Below, one piece after another: positions 1 to 7,865 of a stretch of 64,000 nt of DNA; the first letter of the stretch is position 1, and the number at the start of each line of letters is the position of its first letter. The translations under genes were made by a program, and so were the position numbers. Source of the stretch: DASQMT01 sp963835735 (lineage in GTDB: Bacteria > Actinomycetota > Thermoleophilia > Solirubrobacterales > Solirubrobacteraceae); the NCBI GenBank assembly GCA_963835735.1, contig CAWIGP010000002.1, positions 744,001-808,000 on the forward strand, in the 5' to 3' direction. The notes below the pieces were generated by a model. It ran no database searches, was not told where the DNA came from, and was given only the letters and a program-made list of their open reading frames with translations.

Positions 1-94
1 CGTCGGCGATCAGGCGCTCGAGCGCCTCCCGGTCGTCGGTCTCGTACGCCTGGTAGCAGGCGCGCGCGAGCTCGGTGCGGTCTTGCGAGGGCAT
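1..94 (-). CDS. SnoaL-like (NTF2 fold) protein, N-terminus only
   Basis: Only the first 31 codons lie in the window; the gene runs off the left edge. It reads MPSQDRTELARACYQAYETD and onward, the typical first helix of SnoaL/NTF2-like proteins, in which 'ARACYQAY' precedes the acidic 'DREALERLIAD' turn. The ATG at 94-92 has a good ribosome site (GGAGG, six bases upstream). It is divergent from the DNA ligase. Function cannot be inferred from this fragment; many such proteins are small ester cyclases, isomerases or orphan ligand-binding domains. Confidence 0.6.
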   Translation of the reverse strand, partial: MPSQDRTELARACYQAYETDDREALERLIAD

Positions 95-175
95 CGGTCC
101 TCCGTTCGTCTTTCCCAGTCGGACCATGGCGCATCCCGGAACTCATCGGTCTCGCGCGCGAGTACCTTGGACGCG

Positions 176-1123
176 ATGGAGCCGATGAAGGCGGTACTCA
201 CCGACGAGCGCTTCTCCGACCCGGACTGGATCTTCGAGCGCAAGCTCGACGGCATCCGCTGCCTGGCGTTCAAGGCCGACGGCCGCGTGAGTCTGCGCTC
301 GCGCAACGACCTCAGCCTCGACGGCCGCTTCCCGGAGATCGTCGCCGCGCTCGAGGAGGATCCGGTGTCCGACGTCGTGCTCGACGGAGAGGTCGTGGCC
401 TTCGACGGCGCGCGGACCAGTTTCGAGCGGCTCCAGCAGCGCGGCGAGCGGCCGGCAAGGGTTTTCTACTACGTCTTCGACATCCTGCGGGCCGGCGGCG
501 AGGACGTCACCGGCGAGCCGCTGCGCGCGCGCAAGGCGCTGCTGCGGCAGGCGTTGAGGTTCGCGGATCCGATCCGCATGACCACGCACCGCAACCGCGA
601 CGGCGAGGCGTTCTACGCCGAGGCGTGCCGCAAGGGCTGGGAAGGCCTGATCGCCAAGCGCGCCGACGCCCCGTACACGCACGGCCGCTCGCGCGACTGG
701 CTGAAGTTCAAGTGCTCGGCCGAGCAGGAGCTCGTGATCGGCGGCTACACCGCTCCGCGCGGCAGCCGCACCGAGCTCGGCGCCCTGCTGCTCGGCTACT
801 ACGCCGGCGGCGAACTGCGCTACGCGGGCAAGGTCGGCACGGGCTTCACCCGCGCGACGCTGCGCGACCTCGCCGCCAGGCTCGCCCCGCTGCGTCGCGA
901 CACGTCGCCGTTCGCCGACGAGATCCGCGAGCGCCACGTCAGCTGGGCCGAGCCGCAGCTGGTCGCGCAGGTCGGCTTCAGTGAGTGGACGCGCGACGGG
1001 CGGCTGCGCCATCCGCGCTTCCTCGGGCTGCGCGAGGACAAGGCCGCCCGCGACGTCGTCCGCGAGCGAGCTACGCCGGCAACGAGTCCGGCAGACCGAA
1101 GCGGGAGAAGAGCTCGGGCGTGA
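176..1123 (+). CDS. ATP-dependent DNA ligase (LigD ligase-domain type)
   Basis: Joins DNA nicks using ATP. The 315-residue protein has the adenylation motif ERKLDGIRCL with K23 as the likely AMP-accepting lysine, then VVLDGEVVAFD (motif III), EGLIAKRADAPY (motif IV) and WLKFKC (motif V), followed by an OB-fold domain containing LLLGYY and GKVGTGF. Length and order match stand-alone ligase domains of the bacterial NHEJ enzyme LigD. The start at 176 is chosen because the protein family begins just before the adenylation domain; the frame is open upstream to 83. No Ku, polymerase or nuclease domain gene lies in the window, so a role in end joining is an inference. Its last 53 bases overlap the 3' end of the convergent sigma gene. 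Confidence 0.9.
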   Translation: MEPMKAVLTDERFSDPDWIFERKLDGIRCLAFKADGRVSLRSRNDLSLDGRFPEIVAALEEDPVSDVVLDGEVVAFDGARTSFERLQQRGERPARVFYYVFDILRAGGEDVTGEPLRARKALLRQALRFADPIRMTTHRNRDGEAFYAEACRKGWEGLIAKRADAPYTHGRSRDWLKFKCSAEQELVIGGYTAPRGSRTELGALLLGYYAGGELRYAGKVGTGFTRATLRDLAARLAPLRRDTSPFADEIRERHVSWAEPQLVAQVGFSEWTRDGRLRHPRFLGLREDKAARDVVRERATPATSPADRSGRRARA

Positions 1124-2106
1124 CGAACCCGGTGATCTCCTCGATCCGGTCGCCGCGCAGCGTGATCACCTGGAGAACGGTCGGCAGGTAGCGCTCGCGC
1201 TCGGGATCCCAGCTGTACGTGCCGAACGCGGGCTGCCCGCCGGCGCGCGTCGGGATGACGCGGACGCGCCGGCGGCCCTCGGCGTTGTAGAGCCGCCCGG
1301 AGAACGCCCAGTCGCGCAGGAACACGAGCACGTCGGGGCCGCGGAACCAGCTCGCCATCGGCGGCATCGCGATCGCGGCGTCCTCGGCGAGCATCGCTGC
1401 GACCGCGTCGACGTCGCCGCGCTCCCATGCGTCGACGTAGCGCCCCACCAGCTCGCGCACCGCATCGTCGCCGAGCGTTCGCAGCGTCGCCTGCTGGCTG
1501 CGCTCCGGGAGCCGCTCGTCGATCGCCTTGCGCGCGCGCTGCAGCGCGCTGTTGACGGCGGCCGTCGTCGTGTCCAGCGTCTCGGCGACCTCGCGCGCCG
1601 AGAAGCCGAGCACCTCGCGCAGGATCAGCACAGCGCGCTGGCTCGCCGGCAGGTACTGGAGCGCGGCGATGAACGCGAGCTCGACGCTCTCGCGCTGCTC
1701 GTAGCGCGCCTCCGGCGAGGCGAGCCCGTCGGCGACGCCGAGCCGTTCGTCCGGGTACGGCTCGACCCAGACGGACTCCACGAGCGGTGCGCCCGGACCT
1801 TCATGCGGATCCGCCGCGGGCGCGTAATCGATCGGCAGCACGCGCTTGGGCCGCCGCTTGATCACGTCGAGGCAGCTGTTCGTCGCGATCCGGTACAGCC
1901 ACGCGCGCAGCGAGCTGCGCCCCTCGAACCGGCCGAGCGCGCGCCATGCGCGCACGAGCGCGTCCTGCAGCGCGTCCTCGGCGTCGTGCACCGAACCGAG
2001 CATCCGGTAGCAGTGCGCCATCAGCTCGCCGCGGTAGCGCTCGACCAGCCGGCGGTAGCGCATCCTCGTCGCCGTCCCGGGCCGCTTCGTAGAGCGCCGC
2101 GTCCAC
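1071..2106 (-). CDS. ECF sigma factor with C-terminal SnoaL-like domain (TIGR02960/SigX5 type), apparent frameshift near 2060
   Basis: Promoter-recognition subunit of RNA polymerase. Sigma region 2 (RLVERYRGELMAHCYRMLGS, then HDAEDALQDALVRAWR) and region 4 (LPASQRAVLILREVLGFSA, then VNSALQRARK) are followed by a SnoaL-like domain of about 120 residues (WERGDVDAVAAMLAEDAAI onward), the arrangement of sigma factors controlled by their own C-terminal extension. The expected N-terminus (VDAALYEAARDGDEDA) is in another frame from GTG 2106; removing one C near 2057-2063 joins it to YRRLVERY. GTG 2106 overlaps the stop of the upstream membrane gene by one base (TAGTG), indicating translational coupling. 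If the frameshift is real, translation would have to start at ATG 2063. Confidence 0.85.
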
Positions 2107-2555
2107 TATTCGGGCTTCGCGACCATCGCCCAGACCGCGACGCCGTAGGCGGCGATCAGGATCGCGGCGAGCACGAGCACCGCGCGGCCCATGCCGCCCG
2201 GTCCGGCGCCGCCGCGACGCGTGGCGCGCCACGCGAGCACGGCCGCGATGATCGTGAGCAACAGCCCGCCGTCGGAGATGCCGTACCCGATGCCGATCCA
2301 GCCGGCGTCGTCGGGCACGTCCTCCTCCGACCCGATCCATTCGGCCCCCGCGCGCATGAGGATGTATGCGGGCAGCACGCCGATCAGCAGCGTCCGGAAC
2401 GCGAGCCCTGTCAGCACCTCGACGCCGTCGCCGCGCCGGACCGCGCCGGCCATCGTCGCCACGACGACCACGAGCGCGCCGACGAGCAGCATCGCGCCCG
2501 CCACGTGGACGAACAGCGGGAGGTTCCAGGCGTCCGGGCGGATCGCGGCGACCAT
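2106..2555 (-). CDS. Small integral membrane protein, sigma-factor operon
   Basis: The 149-residue protein has about four hydrophobic segments: LFVHVAGAMLLVGALVVVVA, LLIGVLPAYILM, a segment around GLLLTIIAAVLAW, and VLAAILIAAYGVAVWAM at the end. I do not recognise a named family. The start ATG 2555 shares one base with the stop of the upstream DUF2269-like gene (TGATG), and its own stop TAG shares one base with the GTG of the sigma gene. The three genes are therefore a tightly coupled unit, and the two membrane proteins may act as signal input or anchor for the sigma factor; that is inference from position only. Confidence 0.75.
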   Translation of the reverse strand: MVAAIRPDAWNLPLFVHVAGAMLLVGALVVVVATMAGAVRRGDGVEVLTGLAFRTLLIGVLPAYILMRAGAEWIGSEEDVPDDAGWIGIGYGISDGGLLLTIIAAVLAWRATRRGGAGPGGMGRAVLVLAAILIAAYGVAVWAMVAKPE

Positions 2556-2959
2556 CACGCGCCCGGCTTCCAGATCATGTCGATCAGCAGCAGGAGCGTG
2601 GAGAGCGCCATCACCGCGACGATCGCGCGCGCGCCGTCGATCTGCGCGACCGACTTTCCCTCGCGCACCTCGGCGCCGAGCCGGCCTCCCGCCCCCGAGC
2701 CCACGAACCAGAGCACGATCGCGGCGATGATCCAGCCGTCCCACAGCTCGTAGCCGTCGACCTCGAGCGCGAGCCACACGCCGAACACGATCACGCCGAG
2801 ACCGCCGGCGTTCCACAGCCCCAGCGCAGGCGGACCGAGCGCGCGCGAGACGGCGGCGTCGGCGCGCCCGAACACCAGAACGCCGTATGCGACGACGCCG
2901 GAGACGAGCAGGAAAGCGGCCACCAGGTGGAGGAAGAGCAGCCACTCGTACAGGCTCAT
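2555..2959 (-). CDS. DUF2269-like integral membrane protein
   Basis: The 134-residue protein begins MSLYEWLLFLHLVAAFLLVS, a typical DUF2269-type opening, and has about four membrane segments (VSGVVAYGVLVF, LGVIVFGVWLALEV, WIIAAIVLWFVGS, VMALSTLLLLIDMIW). It heads the three-gene operon with a second membrane protein and an ECF sigma factor. Function unknown. The 78-base gap to the divergent solute-binding protein gene carries three GGTAACC-like sites that may control both directions. Confidence 0.8.
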   Translation of the reverse strand: MSLYEWLLFLHLVAAFLLVSGVVAYGVLVFGRADAAVSRALGPPALGLWNAGGLGVIVFGVWLALEVDGYELWDGWIIAAIVLWFVGSGAGGRLGAEVREGKSVAQIDGARAIVAVMALSTLLLLIDMIWKPGA

Positions 2960-2975
2960 GCGCGCGCACCCTAAC

Positions 2976-3021
2976 GGGTAACCCGGCAGTCCCCACGTTA
3001 CCCGCCGCGCACCAGGTAACC
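2976..3021. promoter_or_regulatory. Three GGTAACC-type repeats in a divergent promoter region
   Basis: Within the 78-base gap between two divergent genes there are GGGTAACCC (2976-2984, a perfect palindrome), GTTACCC (2997-3003, inverted copy) and GGTAACC (3015-3021). Their centres are about 19 bases apart, close to two helical turns, as expected for cooperative binding of a regulator on one DNA face. No regulator gene is adjacent; the ECF sigma of the left operon or an unlinked repressor could act here. Confidence 0.45.
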
Positions 3022-3037
3022 CCATACCTTCGGGCGA

Positions 3038-4849
3038 ATGCCACGCCTGCCGTTCCTGGCCGCGCTCGTCGCGGCCATCGTCGTCGCCGGCTGCGGTGAC
3101 GGCAACGACACGGGGACCGCGGGCGGGACGCCCGCACGGTCCGGCTCCGAGAACGTCACCGAGCAGTTGTTCGCCGGGAGCGCGACGGAGAACCTGCGCG
3201 AGCCCGACGCCGGCAAGAAGGGCGGGAAGCTCACCGTCCTCTCCGCCGGAGACGTCGACTTCCTCGATCCCGGCAAGACGTACTACGTGTACGCGATCGG
3301 GCTCATCAACGCGATGCACCGGGGGCTCTACGCGTACCTGCCGAACGACACCGAGAAGCCGGTGCCCGATCTCGCCGCCGCCGATCCCGAGATCGCGCCG
3401 GACGGCAAGACCGTCACGGTGAAGCTGCGCAAGGGCGTCATGTTCTCCGACCCGGTGAACCGCGAGGTCACGTCCGCCGACGTGAAGTACGCGATCGAGC
3501 GCGCGTTCACGGCGAGCGTCTCGAACGGCTACGTGCGCACCTACTTCAGCGACCTGGTGGGCGCGCCGGAGGTGCCGGGTGCGTACCGGGAGGTGCCCGG
3601 CATCGAGACGCCGGACAAGCAGACGATCGTGTTCAAGCTGACGAAGGGCACGGGCTCCGCACTGGCCGGTGCGCTGGCGATGCCGATCTCGGTCCCCGTG
3701 CCGAAGGAGTTCGCGCAGCGCTACGACCGGGAGTCGCCGTCCACCTACGGCGAGCAGCACGCCGTGTTCACGGGGCCGTACATGATCGAGAGCGACGCGA
3801 ACGGAAAGCTCACCGGATTCGAGCCGGGACAGCGCATGAGCATCGTGCGCAACCCGCAGTACTCCGACGTGGGCGACTTCCGCCCGGCGTACCTCGACGC
3901 GATCGAGATCCAGGCGGGCAACGACGACAACGCGGTCGCCACGCGTCGGATCCTCGAAGGCGAGGACCTTGCCTCGGGCAACTTCCAGCCTCCCGCGCGC
4001 GAGCTCGAGCGGCTCCTGGAGACCAACAAGACCGAGCTGTCGGTCGTGCCGGGCGGCGGCTGGCGCGGCGTCTCGCTCGACACCAGCCGCCCGCCGTTCG
4101 ACGACCTCGACATCCGCAAGGCGGTGATCGCAGGCTTCGACCGCTTGGCCCTCCGGCAGCAGCGCGGCGGCGAGGCGCTCGGCCCGATCGCACAGCACTG
4201 GATCCCGCCCGGGATGCCTGGCTTCGAGCAGTCCAACGGCGTCGAGGGCTGGCCGGAGTTCGATTGGATGCGCAAGCCGGAGGGCGATCGTGCGCTGTCG
4301 GCCAAGTACTTCAAGGACGCCGGCTTCACGTCGGGCAAGTACGCGGGGAGCGACACCCTGCTGCTCGTGGCCGACAACGTCGACCCCGACAAGTCGATCG
4401 CCGAGATCACCGAGCGTCAGCTCAACGAGCTCGGCTTCAAGACCAAGCTGCGGCTGGTCACGCGCGACACGATGCTCACGAAGTTCTGCCAGGTGCCGGC
4501 GTCGGACGTGACCGTGTGCCCGTCGTTCGGCTGGGCGCAGGACTTCTTCGACCCGCAGACGGTGATCGACCCGACCTTCAACGGCGAGAACATCCTGAAG
4601 GTGTCGAACTCGAACTGGTCGGAGCTCGACGTGCCGGGCGTCAACGCCGCGATCGACAAGGCCAAGACGGTCGTCGAGCCGGACGCGCGCGCCCAGGCCT
4701 GGGCCGCAGTCAACAAGGAGGTCGTGGCGCTGGCGCCGGCGATCCCCTACATGTGGGACTACCAATCGGTGGTCGCTTCGCCGAACGTGCGCGGCGTCCA
4801 GAACAAGTACTCCACGACCTGGGACTGGAACTTCACGTCCCTGCGCTGA
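3038..4849 (+). CDS. ABC transporter substrate-binding lipoprotein, family 5 (peptide/nickel type)
   Basis: Extracytoplasmic solute receptor of 603 residues. A signal peptide ends in a lipobox (IVVAGCGD), so Cys 20 or so is likely lipidated. The mature part has family 5 features: KGGKLTVLSAGDVDFLDPG near the start, the DLAAADPEIAPDGKTVTVKL block, the RKGVMFSDPVNREVTSADV block and a C-terminal YMWDYQSVVASPNV. Family 5 proteins bind oligopeptides, nickel or various small ligands. No permease or ATPase gene is next to it, so it must use components encoded elsewhere. Its 3' end overlaps the convergent gene by 17 bases. Confidence 0.92.
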   Translation: MPRLPFLAALVAAIVVAGCGDGNDTGTAGGTPARSGSENVTEQLFAGSATENLREPDAGKKGGKLTVLSAGDVDFLDPGKTYYVYAIGLINAMHRGLYAYLPNDTEKPVPDLAAADPEIAPDGKTVTVKLRKGVMFSDPVNREVTSADVKYAIERAFTASVSNGYVRTYFSDLVGAPEVPGAYREVPGIETPDKQTIVFKLTKGTGSALAGALAMPISVPVPKEFAQRYDRESPSTYGEQHAVFTGPYMIESDANGKLTGFEPGQRMSIVRNPQYSDVGDFRPAYLDAIEIQAGNDDNAVATRRILEGEDLASGNFQPPARELERLLETNKTELSVVPGGGWRGVSLDTSRPPFDDLDIRKAVIAGFDRLALRQQRGGEALGPIAQHWIPPGMPGFEQSNGVEGWPEFDWMRKPEGDRALSAKYFKDAGFTSGKYAGSDTLLLVADNVDPDKSIAEITERQLNELGFKTKLRLVTRDTMLTKFCQVPASDVTVCPSFGWAQDFFDPQTVIDPTFNGENILKVSNSNWSELDVPGVNAAIDKAKTVVEPDARAQAWAAVNKEVVALAPAIPYMWDYQSVVASPNVRGVQNKYSTTWDWNFTSLR

Positions 4850-6314
4850 TCAGCTGATCGGCGGGCGCGTCGTCGTCGGTGAGCCGGTCGGCTCCCGCGA
4901 CGACGCGCTCGAGCGCGGCACGGTCGTACGTCCGCGCGCCGCGCGAGGCCGGGGCGACCGCCTCCGGCAGCGGCCGCTCCGAGGCGATCAGGACGAGGTT
5001 GCCGCCGCCGGGGCCGCCATCGGGATCGGGCCGGGCGACCAGCGCGACGTCCGCGAACGCGTCCATCAGCGTCGCCGCCTCGGCGCGCAGCAGGTCCAGC
5101 TCGCCGCCGTCGATCACGTTGATCAGGTAGAGCCCGTCCGGCCGCAGCACGCGGCGGACGTCGGCGACGAACTCGGCCGTGGCGAGGTGCCAGGGGATCG
5201 TGCGGCCGCCGAACGCGTCGCCGACCACGACGTCGGCCGAGTCAGTGGGCTCGTCGCGGAGCGTCACGCGCGCATCGCCGGTCCTCACCGTGAGGTCCGG
5301 GCCTGTGCGCAGGGCGAGGTCCTCTCGTGCCAGATCGACGAGCTGCGGGTCGACCTCGAGCACGCGCGAACGCGATCCCGGGCGCGTGGCGCCGACGTAG
5401 CGCGGCAACGTGAATCCGCCGCCGCCGATGAACAGGACGTCGAGCCGCTCCCGCGGCGGCCGCATCGCGTCGAGCGCGTCGCCGATCCAGCGCGTGTACG
5501 CGAACTCGAGGTGCCGCGCGTCGTCCAGGTCGACGTAGGAGTGGCGCAGGTCGTCGAGCATCAGCACGCGGCCGGACGGCCTGTCGGGGTCGGCGGCGAC
5601 CTGCGCGCAGTAATAGACGCTCTCGGTCGTGCAGCGGCTGCCGGCCGCCGCGCCCGTGGCTGCGATCAGCACCGCGCCGCCTGCGGCGGCGGCGAGCGCG
5701 CCGCCTCCGAACGCGCGGAACGCGGTCGCCAAGGCGATCCCGCCGAGCACCAGCAGCGCGCCGAGGCCGATCACCGTCGCGCGCACCGGCAGCAGCGGCA
5801 CGAGCACGAAGCCCGTGCAGAACGTGCCGACGAGCGCGCCGGCGGTAGCCCAGGCCGACATGCGGCCGACGACCGTGCCGCTGGCGGCGAGATCGCCGAG
5901 CTGCAGCTTGACCACGACCGGCGTGACCGCGCTCAGGACCGTCGCGGGCGGCAACAGCGCGAACAGCGAGATCGCGAGCGCGCTCGCTTGGCCGGAGCCA
6001 TCGAGCGCCTCGCCGAAGAGCCGGACCAGCGGGACGGTCGCGAGCGCGAGCAGGCCGCCGGCGATCAGCAGAAGCGCGAGCAGGCGGCGCGGCTCGAGCT
6101 CGTCCGCGGCTCGGCCCCCGACCGCTGCTCCGAGCGCGATCCCCGCCAGGACGACGCCGATGATCGTCGTGTAGGTCTCGAGCGTCAGCCCGACGTAGGG
6201 TGCGAGCAGGCGAATGCCGAGGATCTCGAGCACCAGCACCGCGCCGGACGCGGCGAACACGGCGGCGGCGGCGAGCCCTTCGGGCAGCGCGCCGCGCCCG
6301 GTCGCCGCGCTCAT
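4833..6314 (-). CDS. Spermidine-synthase-like protein with N-terminal membrane domain
   Basis: The 493-residue protein has an N-terminal half of about seven to eight membrane segments (AAAVFAASGAVLVLEILGIR, LLALLLIAGGLLALATVPLV and others) and a C-terminal Rossmann methyltransferase-like domain with VLFIGGGGFTLPRY (cofactor loop), LEVDPQLVDLARE and VVVGDAFGGRTIPWHL. This is the spermine/spermidine synthase fold; fused membrane forms are common in bacteria and their substrates are generally unknown. ATG 6314 overlaps the ribokinase stop by four bases (ATGA), so the two are co-translated. Polyamine synthesis is not demonstrated. Confidence 0.82.
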   Translation of the reverse strand: MSAATGRGALPEGLAAAAVFAASGAVLVLEILGIRLLAPYVGLTLETYTTIIGVVLAGIALGAAVGGRAADELEPRRLLALLLIAGGLLALATVPLVRLFGEALDGSGQASALAISLFALLPPATVLSAVTPVVVKLQLGDLAASGTVVGRMSAWATAGALVGTFCTGFVLVPLLPVRATVIGLGALLVLGGIALATAFRAFGGGALAAAAGGAVLIAATGAAAGSRCTTESVYYCAQVAADPDRPSGRVLMLDDLRHSYVDLDDARHLEFAYTRWIGDALDAMRPPRERLDVLFIGGGGFTLPRYVGATRPGSRSRVLEVDPQLVDLAREDLALRTGPDLTVRTGDARVTLRDEPTDSADVVVGDAFGGRTIPWHLATAEFVADVRRVLRPDGLYLINVIDGGELDLLRAEAATLMDAFADVALVARPDPDGGPGGGNLVLIASERPLPEAVAPASRGARTYDRAALERVVAGADRLTDDDAPADQLISAGT

Positions 6315-7171
6315 CGCGGCTCCTGCGCGCCACGCCAGCCGACGGCGGCCGCACCGGCGTCGACCGCCGCCGCGAGCGCGGCCTCGGGGTCGGCACCGCG
6401 GGCGAGCCGCGCGGCGAGCGTGCCGGCGAACACGTCTCCGGCGCCGGTCGTGTCGACTACCTCGACGCTCGGCGCCACGCGCTCGACCGTCCCTTCCGGC
6501 GCGCTCCAGCAAGCGCCGCGTGCGCCGAGCGTGATCACGATCGAGCGGGCGCCGATCGCGTGGGCGGCGGCGGCGAGCGCCCGCGCGTCGGACTCGTCGG
6601 TGCCGGTGACTTTCGCCGCTTCGCCGGCGTTCACGATCAGCGGATCGGCGGTTGCCAGCAGCGCCTGCGGCAACGGGCGCGCCGGGCTCGCGTTCAGCAC
6701 GAAGCGCCCCGCAAGCCGCGCCGCAGCTGCTACCGCGTCGTCGGGCACCTCGAGCTGGGTGAGGACGAGCGGCTCGGGCCGGGTTTCCAGCGCGCGCTCG
6801 ACGTCGGCCGCCGAGAGCCGCGCGTTCGCGCCGGGCACGACCACGATCGAGTTCTCGCCCGCCGCGTCGACGACGATCAGCGCGGTGCCGGTGGGGGCGT
6901 CGCCGAGCGCGCGCACGGATGTGTCGTCGACGCCCGCGGCGCGCAGGCCGGCGCGCATCGCCTCCCCGGCCGCGTCGGCGCCGACGCAGCCGACGATCGC
7001 GACGCGCGCGCCCGCGCGCGCAGCGGCGACCGCCTGGTTGGCGCCCTTCCCACCCGGCGCGGTCGACACGGCGCGGCCGAGCACGGTCTCGCCGCCCTCC
7101 GGACGGCGGTCGGCCTCGACGGTGATGTCCTGGTTCAGTGAGCCGACCACGACGACCTCGGCCTCGGGCAT
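6311..7171 (-). CDS. rbsK: Ribokinase-like PfkB-family sugar kinase
   Basis: Phosphorylates ribose or a related sugar at the 5-hydroxyl with ATP. Visible motifs are the N-terminal VVVGSLNQDITVEADRRP, the PfkB signature 1 region APGGKGANQAVAAARAGA, NASPARPLP, the TLGARGACW loop and the C-terminal signature VDTTGAGDVFAGTLAARLA with the catalytic Asp in GAGD. Length (about 286 residues from ATG 7171) is normal. TTG 7189 and GTG 7180 are possible alternative starts. No ribose transporter is nearby; it is coupled to the spermidine-synthase-like gene. Confidence 0.88.
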   Translation of the reverse strand: MPEAEVVVVGSLNQDITVEADRRPEGGETVLGRAVSTAPGGKGANQAVAAARAGARVAIVGCVGADAAGEAMRAGLRAAGVDDTSVRALGDAPTGTALIVVDAAGENSIVVVPGANARLSAADVERALETRPEPLVLTQLEVPDDAVAAAARLAGRFVLNASPARPLPQALLATADPLIVNAGEAAKVTGTDESDARALAAAAHAIGARSIVITLGARGACWSAPEGTVERVAPSVEVVDTTGAGDVFAGTLAARLARGADPEAALAAAVDAGAAAVGWRGAQEPR

Positions 7172-7274
7172 GGCGGGCACGGTACTCAACGCGGCAGCTC
7201 AACCCGTGCGGTCACTTCCGGCGGCCATCGATCGGAGCGGATTCCGGCGGCGCCGCGTTGGGCGCCTGCGCTGA

Positions 7275-7445
7275 GGTACGGCTGGCAGTAAGGGGAGCGA
7301 GTTCGGTGGAGCGGCGCTCGATGCGCTGGCGCTCGGCCGGGCACCGGCGCTGGTGTACGGCGGGCAGTAAGGGGAGCGGGTTCCGGGGAGCCGCTCCGGC
7401 ACGCCGGCGCTTGTGTACGGCGAGCACTAAGGGAAGTGGGTTCGG
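7275..7445. repeat. Three degenerate copies of a ~37-base motif in non-coding DNA
   Basis: The core GTACGG..GGCAGTAAGGGGAGC occurs near 7276, 7355 and 7415 (last copy: GAGCACTAAGGGAAGT), so spacing is 79 and 60 bases. The 7172-7865 stretch has no convincing gene in any frame. Short reads of the minus strand give a recurring NPLPLLPAVHQRR-like peptide but there is no good start or ribosome site. The same stretch holds four copies of AACGTCGAG or its complement (near 7457, 7546, 7577, 7634). Confidence 0.6.
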
Positions 7446-7577
7446 CGAGGCCGCAAAACGTCGAGCGGCACGCCGAGCCGAACAGGAACTCGGCGTGATA
7501 CGCATACTTCGGCACGCGCGATGATCGCTCGAGCTCGCCAGATAACGTCGAGCACCTGGGCGTTTGCGACCGTCGCT

Positions 7578-7610
7578 CGACGTTCTCCTTCCTAACGGAG
7601 GAGAACGTCG
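7578..7610. terminator. Perfect 11-bp hairpin, possible terminator or palindromic repeat
   Basis: The arms CGACGTTCTCC (7578-7588) and GGAGAACGTCG (7600-7610) are perfectly complementary around an 11-base loop that can pair further (TCC/GGA). There is no T-run after it in either direction, so a classical intrinsic terminator is uncertain. It stands alone in non-coding DNA. Confidence 0.4.
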
Positions 7611-7865
7611 GGCGGCGCTGCCGACCGCCACGAAACTCGACGTTTGCGTTCGCCCCGCCGGCGGCCTCGACGGCGCTCGCGATCCACCGGCACAATTCGC
7701 GCCGCCCCTCAAAGCCCGCAGTTCACCCACGCCGATCCCTCCACCCAACACGCCGAGCAAGGCGCAGCCGGGTCCATTCGGGCGCGCGTTAGGGCACCAA
7801 CCCGCCCCGTTTCGCTGCGCATGCGGCCATGGACTGCGCAGCCCCGCGCGTGGGACTGTGCGAAC

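Noticed and set aside
176..1123. Complete NHEJ repair locus
   Set aside because: Only the ligase is visible; there is no Ku, LigD polymerase or phosphoesterase gene in the window.
981..2753. 590-codon plus-strand open frame across the sigma operon
   Set aside because: It is rich in R, D, H and Q with no domain sense, and runs antisense to three well-supported coupled genes; a GC-rich shadow frame.
4833..6314. Polyamine biosynthesis operon
   Set aside because: The spermidine-synthase fold is fused to a membrane domain and the neighbour is a ribokinase; no decarboxylase or S-adenosylmethionine decarboxylase gene is present.
7260..7660. CRISPR array
   Set aside because: The three repeat copies are degenerate, irregularly spaced (79 and 60 bases) and there are no cas genes.
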